From contig CAVPEW010000082.1 in the NCBI GenBank assembly GCA_963703565.1, positions 26,812 through 90,811 of the forward strand: 64,000 nt of DNA, in the 5' to 3' direction. Below the pieces are notes generated by a model. The model saw only the letters and a list, made by a program, of their open reading frames with translations. It did not search any database and was not told the DNA's origin. Source of the stretch: CAVPEW01 sp963703565 (GTDB lineage: Bacteria > Actinomycetota > Acidimicrobiia > Acidimicrobiales > VFJN01). The position numbers and the translations under genes were made by a program. Shown here in pieces: positions 23,829 to 30,126 of this stretch (its first letter is position 1; each line of letters starts with the position of its first letter).

Positions 23829-24527
23829 GTGGACGACCCGCCCGCCGGACTCTCCAGCCAGGACCTCATCCGCTGGGCCGAGGCCCTGTCGGCCATTGCT
23901 CGAACAGGGCTGGGATTCACCGAGAGCCTCTACGAACGGGAGCGCTTCGAGGAGGTCCTGCACGTCGCGGCCGACATCCGCGCCGCCGCCAACCGGGCCC
24001 AGGACGAGCTCAGCGCCGAGGAGTGGGTCGACGAGTGGATGCGCGGCGTGGGGCGCGGCGTGCCCGGCTATGTCACCCCAAAGGTCGCGGTCGGCGCGGT
24101 CGTGCACGACGCCGAGGGCCGGATCCTGCTGATCCAGCGGGCCGATTCAGGGATCTGGCTCTACCCGACGGGATGGGCCGACGTCGGCTACTCGCCGAGC
24201 GAGGTGGTCGTCAAGGAGGTCAAGGAGGAGACCGGCATCGACTGCCGTCCCACGAGGCTGATCGCGGTGCTCGACGGCCTTCGTCTCGGCTTCACGCGCA
24301 TCCCGCTGTACTCGATCGTGTTCCTCTGCGAGGCCACCGGCGGCACCCTCGTAGCGCACCCGCTGGAGACCTCCGACGTCGGCTGGTTCCGGCCCGACGA
24401 GCTGCCCGAGCCCACCGCCGGGTTGGGCCAGTGGGGAGCCCACGCCTTCGCGGCCATCCGCGGAGAGGACGTGGGAGTGCTGTTCGACGCCCCGCGCGAT
24501 CCTCCGTGGGTCCACGAGCGGGGCTGA
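23829..24527 (+). CDS. Nudix hydrolase with NUDIX_N2-type N-terminus
   Basis: A 232-residue pyrophosphohydrolase. The first ~65 residues (QDLIRWAEALSAIARTGLGF) are the helical N-terminal domain seen in ADP-ribose-type Nudix enzymes. The Nudix domain follows with VTPKVAVGAVVHDAEGRILL and the box GWADVGYSPSEVVVKEVKEE-TG. In the box the early Glu is Tyr and the Arg of REU is Lys, as in the YjhB-like branch. Substrate is unknown, with nucleotide sugars or ADP-ribose likely. GTG 23829 is the start. Confidence 0.85.
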   Translation: MDDPPAGLSSQDLIRWAEALSAIARTGLGFTESLYERERFEEVLHVAADIRAAANRAQDELSAEEWVDEWMRGVGRGVPGYVTPKVAVGAVVHDAEGRILLIQRADSGIWLYPTGWADVGYSPSEVVVKEVKEETGIDCRPTRLIAVLDGLRLGFTRIPLYSIVFLCEATGGTLVAHPLETSDVGWFRPDELPEPTAGLGQWGAHAFAAIRGEDVGVLFDAPRDPPWVHERG

Positions 24528-24541
24528 GGGCAGGACCCGGG

Positions 24542-25429
24542 TCAGGTTCCGTCGGATCTGCTGCGCAGGTAGCGCTCGACCTCCTCGACGAGCGCAACGC
24601 CGTCGAGAGGGCCGTCGTCGGGCGAGTCCGAGTCGTCGTCGTAGGACTCGTCGGCGTCGTGGCGCCGTTCGAGCTCGGCGACATAGGTGCTGGTCTCCTC
24701 GTCGGCTTCGACGAGCTCGCCGACCTGGCGCTCGTAGGCGGCGGCCGCGATCTGCAGGTCGACGGTCGCGACCGGCGCGTCGAGCAGCGCCGCCACCCGT
24801 TCGACCAGAGCCAGCGCCGCCACGGGTGACGAAGCGGCCGGCACGTAGGACGGCACGGCTGCCCACAGGCTGACGGTCGGCACGCCGGCCTCGGTCAGCG
24901 CGGCGTCGAGCACGCCGACCATGCCGGTCGGACCCTCGTAGGCGGATCGGCGCAACCCGAGCTCAGCCCCGATGTCGGGGTCCGACGCCGAGCCGTTCAC
25001 CGGCACGGGCCGGCTGTGGGGCACCTCGGCTAGCAGAGCACCCAACAGGACGACCAGAGGGGTGCCGATCGAGGCTGCGAGCGCGACGACCTCGTCGGTG
25101 TAGGCGCGCCAGCGCAACGCCGGCTCGGGCCCGGTGAGCACGGCCACGTCGCGGGCCGGGGCGGCGCCGGTCGAACCCGCCCACAGCTCGGTCACAGGCC
25201 AGCGGATCCGTCGTTCACCGTCGGGATCGATGCGCACCTCGGGCCGGGTGGCGGTGAAGTCGAAGAAGTCCTCGGCGTCGAGCTCGGCGACGCGTTCGAG
25301 CGACCAGCGCTCGCTCAGGTAGCGAGCCGCCGCCGAGGCCGCTTCGCCCGCGTCGTTCCAGCCCTCGAACGCGCACACCAGCACGGGCCGGCGGAGCTCG
25401 GGTCGCCGAGTGAAGCGCAGACGGTTCAC
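24542..25429 (-). CDS. PAC2-family protein (proteasome assembly chaperone-like)
   Basis: A 295-residue protein of the actinobacterial PAC2 family: RPVLVCAFEGWNDAGEAASA near the start, ELDAEDFFDFTATRPEVRID, TELWAGSTGAAPARDVAVLT, VVLLGALLAEVPHSRPVPV and SLWAAVPSYVPAASSPVAAL. An acidic C-terminus (DADESYDDDSDSPDDGP) precedes a last helix. PAC2 proteins resemble proteasome assembly chaperones, but their bacterial role is not settled. Start GTG 25429; longer in-frame extensions are not family-like. Divergent from a secreted protein. Confidence 0.85.
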   Translation of the reverse strand: MNRLRFTRRPELRRPVLVCAFEGWNDAGEAASAAARYLSERWSLERVAELDAEDFFDFTATRPEVRIDPDGERRIRWPVTELWAGSTGAAPARDVAVLTGPEPALRWRAYTDEVVALAASIGTPLVVLLGALLAEVPHSRPVPVNGSASDPDIGAELGLRRSAYEGPTGMVGVLDAALTEAGVPTVSLWAAVPSYVPAASSPVAALALVERVAALLDAPVATVDLQIAAAAYERQVGELVEADEETSTYVAELERRHDADESYDDDSDSPDDGPLDGVALVEEVERYLRSRSDGT

Positions 25430-25480
25430 CCGGCCACGGTACCGGGGAACCGCGCCGGGCCGAGTGGCGACCATCGCCGT

Positions 25481-26071
25481 GTGCCACTCCGCCCCCCGAC
25501 CCGAACTCGTCGCCCGGACCTCGCTCTCGTGCGCTCTGGGCCCCTGGCGTCGGCGACGGGGGGCCTCCTGGTCGCTCTGGCGACTGTCGCCTCGCCGGCG
25601 GGCGCCCACGTCGAGAGGGATCCGGCCCGCGTCGCGGCCGGCTCGACCACCACCGTGGAGCTGTCGTTCCGCCCCGGCAAGGACGGCGCCGCCTCCTTCC
25701 CGATGGTGGGGCGGATGCCGACCGAGCCCGGCACCGTGCTGTTCCCCACGCTCCAGTCGACTGCCGCGGGTGAGTTGGCCTCGATCGAGGCAGACGACAG
25801 CGAGGCCGAGGATGTCAGGCCGGCACCCCGGGTCGAGGTCGTGGATTCCTCGGCGACCGCCCCCGACGCGGGCCCGGAACCCACCGCACCGTCGATGGTG
25901 CCGGCGACCGCCGGAGCCCCCTCGACGACCCTCGACCTTCCCGGGACCGTGAACCAGGCCGAGCAGCGCGACACCGGCGACCACTCCGCTGCGCCGTGGT
26001 TCATCGGGGGCGGGCTGGCGGCGGCGGTCGTGGTGGGTGCCGGCGGCTGGTGGCTGTCGCGGCATCGCTGA
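25481..26071 (+). CDS. secreted membrane-anchored protein, shortened YcnI-like
   Basis: A 196-residue exported protein: a signal peptide ending ASPAGAH, then HVERDPARVAAGSTTTVELS, which resembles the opening of YcnI/DUF1775 domains (a histidine-led copper-binding fold). The rest of that domain is short and unlike the family. A Pro/Thr/Ala-rich stalk and a C-terminal transmembrane helix (WFIGGGLAAAVVVGAGGWW) with a short basic tail follow. GTG 25528 may be the true start, giving a tidier signal peptide. The YcnI relation is tentative. Confidence 0.6.
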   Translation: MPLRPPTRTRRPDLALVRSGPLASATGGLLVALATVASPAGAHVERDPARVAAGSTTTVELSFRPGKDGAASFPMVGRMPTEPGTVLFPTLQSTAAGELASIEADDSEAEDVRPAPRVEVVDSSATAPDAGPEPTAPSMVPATAGAPSTTLDLPGTVNQAEQRDTGDHSAAPWFIGGGLAAAVVVGAGGWWLSRHR

Positions 26072-26214
26072 GCGCCGGCATCGGCGGGGACCGATAGCGT
26101 CACCCCCGGTGGGGCTGCAGATGCCGACTGGGACTCCGACCGAGTGCCCGCCCGAGACCCGGACCGGCTCGGCTGTCGGCCTCGCGCCCCGGGTGGGAGA
26201 GGGGATTCCCTGAG

Positions 26215-26682
26215 GTGGCCGCACTCCATGGGCGCTCGCCCGTCACCGTCGGCCTCGCGGAGGATGCTGACGACGAGCTGGTCGAAGCCTTCGCTCGGCT
26301 GGTACCACAGCTGTCACGCTCGACCCCGCCACCGGGCGCGGCTCGTGTGGCGCAGCTGGTCAGCTCGCCGGTGGTCGACCAGTACGTCGCGCGCGACGGG
26401 CCGGGAGGGCAGATCCTGGGACTGGCAACCCTGGTCGTGGTGCCCATCCCGACCGGCCGACGCGCCTGGATCGAAGACGTCGTGGTGGACGCGGCCGCTC
26501 GCGGGCGGGGGGCCGGCGAGGCTCTGGTGAGGGCGATGGTCGAACGTGCCCGAACGCTGGGCTGCACGACGGTGGACCTGACCAGCCGCCCGAGCCGGGA
26601 GGCTGCGAACCGCCTCTACCTGCGAGTCGGCTTCGAGCTCCGCGATACGAACGTCTACAGGAAGGTGCTAGAAGCCGAGTAG
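26215..26682 (+). CDS. GNAT-family N-acetyltransferase
   Basis: A 155-residue acetyl-CoA-dependent transferase. Motif A is IEDVVVDAAARGRGAGEALV (pyrophosphate-binding RGRGAG), followed by a helix, and motif B includes LTSRPSREAANRLYLRVGF. Start is GTG 26215. The last 28 bp overlap a small ORF on the other strand. The substrate is unknown. Confidence 0.87.
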   Translation: MAALHGRSPVTVGLAEDADDELVEAFARLVPQLSRSTPPPGAARVAQLVSSPVVDQYVARDGPGGQILGLATLVVVPIPTGRRAWIEDVVVDAAARGRGAGEALVRAMVERARTLGCTTVDLTSRPSREAANRLYLRVGFELRDTNVYRKVLEAE

Positions 26683-26780
26683 GCGGTGAGTTCGGCGAGC
26701 GCTTCGGCTGTGAACTGCGGCGGCTCGTCGAGGAGGTGGGCGAAGCAGGGGGCCTCGCCCACCTCGTCGGGGTCGGTCAT
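26655..26780 (-). CDS. 41-residue protein coupled to an ArsR-like regulator
   Basis: A short ORF (MTDPDEVGEAPCFAHLLDEP, then EALAELTAYSASSTFL). Its ATG at 26780 overlaps the TGA of the upstream regulator (ATGA), a normal operon junction, which argues that it is translated. One Cys and one His in CFAH could bind metal. I recognise no family. Its 3' end overlaps the convergent GNAT gene. Confidence 0.5.
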   Translation of the reverse strand: MTDPDEVGEAPCFAHLLDEPPQFTAEALAELTAYSASSTFL

Positions 26781-27287
26781 CGGGCGCCGGCCTTGCCACG
26801 CAGGGTGAGTGTCCCGCTCGGGTCTTCGTGGTCGTCGGGGGCGAGTCGGATGCGGAGCTTGCAGCCGGCCTTGCGGGTGGTCGTAGGCGACGAGCTCGGT
26901 GACGGTCGCGGGGTCTGTGTCGGTGAGTCCTTCGGCAATGCCGAGGTGCAGGGCGCAGATCGTGTCGCGGTCAGCGAGGGCGCTGGTGGCGAACGGGCAG
27001 TTGTGCAGGACGATCTCGGCGCCGCCTCGCGAGGCCCGGACTTCAGGACCGAAGCCTTGGCGGGCCATGGCGGCGGTGACGTCGGCGACGACGTCACCGG
27101 CGACCACGATGCCGGTGGCGACAAGCTTGGCCAGGTGTTGGCGGATGGCGTTGTGATTGAAGGGGAACTGGTCGTTGAGCTCGGCGATGCTGACAGCGCG
27201 GCCGGCCCGGGCGACGTGGCGGAAGATGGCGTGGCGCGTCGGGTTGCCGAGCGCCTTCGCCTGTTCCTGGAGCGTGGTGGGGTTCAT
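26777..27287 (-). CDS. ArsR-like HTH regulator (apparent frameshift)
   Basis: The winged helix begins at ATG 27287 (TLQEQAKALGNPTRHAIFRH; NDQFPFNHNAIRQHLAKLVA). An effector domain with cysteines follows (IVLHNCPFATSALADRDTIC, ALHLGIAEGL). After LVAYDH at ~26,880 the frame must change by one base to give KAGCKLRIRLAPDDHEDPSG and a stop at 26777-26779, which overlaps the next ATG. The conserved C-H-C-C pattern suggests an Fe-S cluster or metal sensor, an inference. It probably controls the adjoining island. Confidence 0.72.
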
Positions 27288-27334
27288 GGCGTGCTCCGAT
27301 GCGGGCGATGTCTGCCATCGAGGTCCCTTACGGT

Positions 27335-27360
27335 CCATTGCTCTAGTAGATCGTAGAAAT
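27335..27360 (+). promoter_or_regulatory. AT-rich patch with TCTA-G-TAGA palindrome between divergent genes
   Basis: The 78-bp gap between the ArsR-like gene and the DUF488 gene contains the palindrome TCTAGTAGA (27342-27350) and a TAGAAAT box (27354-27360). It is the most AT-rich stretch nearby, so a divergent promoter/operator is plausible. No consensus can be named. Confidence 0.35.
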
Positions 27361-27365
27361 ATGCG

Positions 27366-27899
27366 GTGACGGCAAGCGGAACGAGGATCTGGACGGTCGG
27401 GCATGGCACGGCGTCGGCGGACGCGTTCGTGGGCTTGCTGGAAGCTGCCGGCATCGAGACCGTGGTCGACGTGCGGCGCTTTCCTGGTAGCCGCCGGCGT
27501 CCGCACTTCGGGCGGGAGGCGATGGTGGCGTGGCTGGCTGCTGGCGGCGTCGACTACCGGTGGATGCAGGGCCTGGGTGGTCGCCGACGCGTGCGCGCCG
27601 AGTCGCCGAACGTCGCGTTGCGCAACCTGCAGTTCCGTGCCTACGCCGACCACATGTCGTCCTCGGAGTTCGCCAGCGCCGTCGCCGAGCTGCTCGACGT
27701 CGCCGGCGTGTCACCGTCGGCGGTGATGTGCTCGGAATCGGTGTGGTGGAGGTGCCACCGTCGGCTACTCGCCGACCACCTGGTGCTCGTCGAAGGGGTC
27801 GACGTCGCGCACGTCTTCCACGACGGCCGGATCGCGGCCCACCCGATCACGCCCGGCGCGCGACGGGTGGGCGGCGGTGTCGTCTACGACGCGGCGTGA
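27366..27899 (+). CDS. DUF488-family protein
   Basis: A 177-residue DUF488 protein: IWTVGHGTASADAFVGLLEA, ETVVDVRRFPGSRRRPHFGR, a mid-region YRWMQGLGGRR, and CSESVWWRCHRRLLADHLV with a conserved Cys-Glu/Arg-rich cluster. The family has no agreed function, although the Cys-x-Glu and WRCHR motifs suggest an active site. Start is GTG 27366, only a few bases after the AT-rich patch, so transcripts may be almost leaderless. Confidence 0.85.
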   Translation: MTASGTRIWTVGHGTASADAFVGLLEAAGIETVVDVRRFPGSRRRPHFGREAMVAWLAAGGVDYRWMQGLGGRRRVRAESPNVALRNLQFRAYADHMSSSEFASAVAELLDVAGVSPSAVMCSESVWWRCHRRLLADHLVLVEGVDVAHVFHDGRIAAHPITPGARRVGGGVVYDAA

Positions 27900-27902
27900 C
27901 GA

Positions 27903-28163
27903 TCAGGCCGTCGCCGTGCCACTGGCTTCGGCGAGACGACGGGCGATGTCGATCCAGTTGACGACGTTCCACACGGCGTCGAATAGCTCGGTCTTCCGGT
28001 TCTCGTACTGCAGGTAGTGAGCGTCTCCCCAGGCGTCGATCGCGAGGAGGGGGACGGTGCCCTGCCCGTGGTTGCCCTGGTGGTCGTGCACCTGTTGCAC
28101 CAGGAGCCGCGCGCCGACCGGGCGGCGAGCTCGATGCTGTCGCCGGGCCAGGTCCTCCACCAC
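27903..28163 (-). pseudogene. Fe/Mn superoxide dismutase, C-terminal remnant
   Basis: Only the C-terminal ~60 residues of an SOD are recognisable (VGARLLVQQVHDHQGNHGQG; PLLAIDAWGDAHYLQYENRK; FDAVWNVVNW). The N-terminal domain with two metal-binding His is absent; the next gene occupies that space. In the metal motif DxWxH the His is replaced by Asp (DAWGD), so even the retained part lacks a ligand. The upstream residues VEDLARRQHRARR are not SOD-like. Confidence 0.75.
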
Positions 28164-28202
28164 CTCGACCTGGTTGCGGGTCGAGGTGACTGGCAGTGCC
28201 GC

Positions 28203-28484
28203 TCACCGGCGCGGAGCGAAGCCGAGCTGCTCGAGTGCGATGGGCGAGAGCCGCTCGGGTGTCCACGGCGGGTCCCACACGACGAGCACGCGCACGTCCG
28301 CGTCGGGCACCGCGGCGCGCACCATGGCTTCCGCCTCGACCGGCAGCTGTCCGGAGACCGGGCAGCCGGGGGTGGTGAGGGTCATGTCGAGCGCGGGCTC
28401 GGGATCCCACACGTTGCCGAGAGCAGCGAGAACCTGCTCGCGGCGCGCCTCGGCTTGCCAGTCGTTGGTCGGCGGAGTGATCAA
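28203..28484 (-). CDS. DUF59/MIP18-type Fe-S assembly protein, internally shortened
   Basis: A 93-residue protein. ARREQVLAALGNVWDPEPAL is the family start and MTLTTPGCPVSGQLPVEAE the conserved Cys motif, followed by VRVLVVWDPPWTPERLSPIA. The usual segment between DPE and the TLTTPGCP strand (VDLGLVY and beyond, ~18 residues) is missing, so the fold may be incomplete. TTG 28484 overlaps the hemerythrin stop (TTGA). Family members help load Fe-S clusters. Confidence 0.72.
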   Translation of the reverse strand: MITPPTNDWQAEARREQVLAALGNVWDPEPALDMTLTTPGCPVSGQLPVEAEAMVRAAVPDADVRVLVVWDPPWTPERLSPIALEQLGFAPRR

Positions 28485-28975
28485 TGGTGTGCCACCTCCC
28501 CCATGCGGGTGAACAGCGCGGCAGCGGCGCCGGCGTCGAGGCTGGCGTCGAGCACGGGAAGCAGCACGCCCTCTTCCTTGCTGAAGTGGAGCTGGAGGAT
28601 CGCCGAGAGGCCGATGAGCTGGTGGGCGACGTCTCGGGCGAGGTCCGCGTCCGGCCACAGCTGCTCGACCGCGACGGCCGACTCCCCGAGCCGGTCGATG
28701 CGGGTGACGATCTCGACGTGGTCGGCGCGCATGGTCGCGGTCGCGCCGGGCGCACCCATCGCTTCCTCGACCGCGGGATACAGCACGGCTTCCTCGGCGG
28801 CGGCGTGGGGCACGAGGTGCCCGCGCAGGAACCGGACGATGTCGGCGAGGGCGGCGACAGCGGTGTCGCGGTCCCATCCTGCGGTGTCGTTGGCGGCAGT
28901 GTCGAGGGCGAGCAGGTGGGGCAGCAGGTCGCGGTGCTCGGCCCGCAGCGGCTCGGTCGGTCGTTGGTCGCTCAT
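28481..28975 (-). CDS. hemerythrin HHE-domain protein
   Basis: A 164-residue four-helix protein with the di-iron ligand pattern: PLRAEHRDLLPHLLAL, FLRGHLVPHAAAEEAVLYPA, TMRADHVEIVTRI and LQLHFSKEEGVLLPVLD. It is likely an oxygen or NO/redox-responsive di-iron protein. Start ATG 28975 overlaps the TGA of the membrane-protein fragment upstream. This is one of the few apparently intact genes in the island. Confidence 0.85.
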   Translation of the reverse strand: MSDQRPTEPLRAEHRDLLPHLLALDTAANDTAGWDRDTAVAALADIVRFLRGHLVPHAAAEEAVLYPAVEEAMGAPGATATMRADHVEIVTRIDRLGESAVAVEQLWPDADLARDVAHQLIGLSAILQLHFSKEEGVLLPVLDASLDAGAAAALFTRMGEVAHH

Positions 28976-29427
28976 GTGGTCCTCTCGGATGGGCTGAGGT
29001 CGGTCCGTGTCGGCGCTGCCGGCGTGGCGGTTCGGTGGGCGCGTGCTGCGCGGCGGGGACCCCCGGCAAGGTTGGCGGTGGCGAGCGCCCCGGTGCACGA
29101 TATGAGGGCCCCGCCGCCGGCGAGCGCCGCGGGGGAGGCGGCGAGGATGCCGATCAGGGCTGCCGCGAACCCGACGGTGGCGGTGGCGAGGGTGGCGCGG
29201 GCGACGCCGTGGTGGAACAGGTCGCCGAACAGCAGCGGCCGGCCGGCCGGGCCAGTGGTGACGCCGCGGGCCCGCAGCGCGGCGTAGCAGATGAACGGAA
29301 CGATCTTGTGGGCGTGGCCTACCACTGCGAGGCCGAGCCATGCGACCAGCGCGGTGACCTCGGCGGCGACCAGGCGGGATCGGTCGGCAGGATCGACGTC
29401 GGCGATGCCAGCGGCGGCCGCGAGCAC
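28972..29427 (-). pseudogene. C-terminal part of a polytopic membrane protein
   Basis: A 151-residue frame with three or four hydrophobic helices (LVAAEVTALVAWLGLAVVGH, ATLATATVGFAAALIGIL, ALISCTGALATANLAGG) and the loop GHAHKIVPFICYAALRARGV. Hydrophobic coding continues upstream of the GTG to ~29,463, where a stop and the divergent DUF2249 gene cut it off, so it looks like the C-terminal end of a larger protein. The His-rich loop recalls heme or metal membrane proteins; I cannot name the family. Confidence 0.55.
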
Positions 29428-29469
29428 GATGGCGGCGACGAGGAACCCGGCGGAGGCAGTAGGTCACAG

Positions 29470-29646
29470 ATGCAGACGCTCGATGTGCGGCCCATGGCCA
29501 CCAAGGTCCGGCACGAGACGATCTTCGACCGGATCGACGAACTCACGACAGGCGAGACGCTACGCCTGGTGAACGACCACGACCCCGCACCGCTGCGCTA
29601 CCAGCTCGACGACGGTGGCTGGCGGGTCACCTTCCTCCGGCGCTGA
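29470..29646 (+). CDS. DUF2249-family protein, internally shortened
   Basis: A 58-residue protein: LDVRPMATKVRHETIFDRID, then ELTTGETLRLVNDHDPAPLR, matching DUF2249. The usual segment after LRYQ (about 15-20 residues containing a PGxFxW-type stretch) is absent and the sequence jumps to GGWRVTFLRR. DUF2249 proteins often accompany hemerythrin and DUF59 genes in NO/denitrification clusters. Start ATG 29470. Confidence 0.75.
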   Translation: MQTLDVRPMATKVRHETIFDRIDELTTGETLRLVNDHDPAPLRYQLDDGGWRVTFLRR

Positions 29647-29719
29647 CCGGAACGGGAACCATGCCTGCCGAAACCCATCCGGGAAGCGAGGGCGGTCTGT
29701 TCACACGCGAGCTCACGTC

Positions 29720-29962
29720 ATGACCTGCGCCGACGAGACAGCCACGACCGAGATCTCCATCGCAGGCGCCCCCTGCCCCTGGTGCTTCAACGACACCCTC
29801 GACGACCTGCTCTGCTCCCTCACCGATCGCCGCCCGCATCGAGGACGAGGAGATGGAGCTGTTCCCCGCGGCCATGCTGGGCTTCGAGGACGCCGAGTGG
29901 AAAGCGAGGAGCGACGCTCACCGGGCCGTCGACGCCGGAGCGGCCGTCGTGGTCAGTGACGG
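29720..29962 (+). pseudogene. gene debris: metal-binding-domain start joined to a hemerythrin-like tail
   Basis: ATG 29720 opens TTEISIAGAPCPWCFNDTLD, like the CxxC start of a heavy-metal-associated domain protein. At ~29,815 similarity stops; in another frame from ~29,829 the sequence reads IEDEEMELFPAAMLGFEDAE, like a hemerythrin C-terminus (EExELFP). Neither half is complete, and no frame spans both. This looks like a deletion junction between two formerly separate genes. Confidence 0.5.
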
Positions 29963-29965
29963 CGA

Positions 29966-30011
29966 CGCCGCGCGGCGCACGGCGCGCGGCGCACGGCGCA
30001 CGGCGCGGCGA
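29966..30011 (+). repeat. low-complexity (GGCGCAC/GGCGCGC)n tract
   Basis: About six imperfect 7-8-bp units of GGCGCAC / GGCGCGC type lie in the non-coding gap before the NuoF-like gene. Such tracts are prone to slippage. No gene is credible here. Confidence 0.6.
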
Positions 30012-30126
30012 CACTGGTGGGTCCGGACCTGAGCGACCGACGAGCCGATGGCGGGCCACGCCCACTGTCGGCTCACGCGGCCGCCGACCGGTGGGCCGTC
30101 GCCGCTCGACCGACCGAGGAGCCGAC

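Noticed and set aside
24542..26224. 560-residue open frame on the minus strand
   Set aside because: Only the last 295 residues resemble a real family (PAC2); the rest is antisense to the secreted-protein gene and is an artefact of high GC content.
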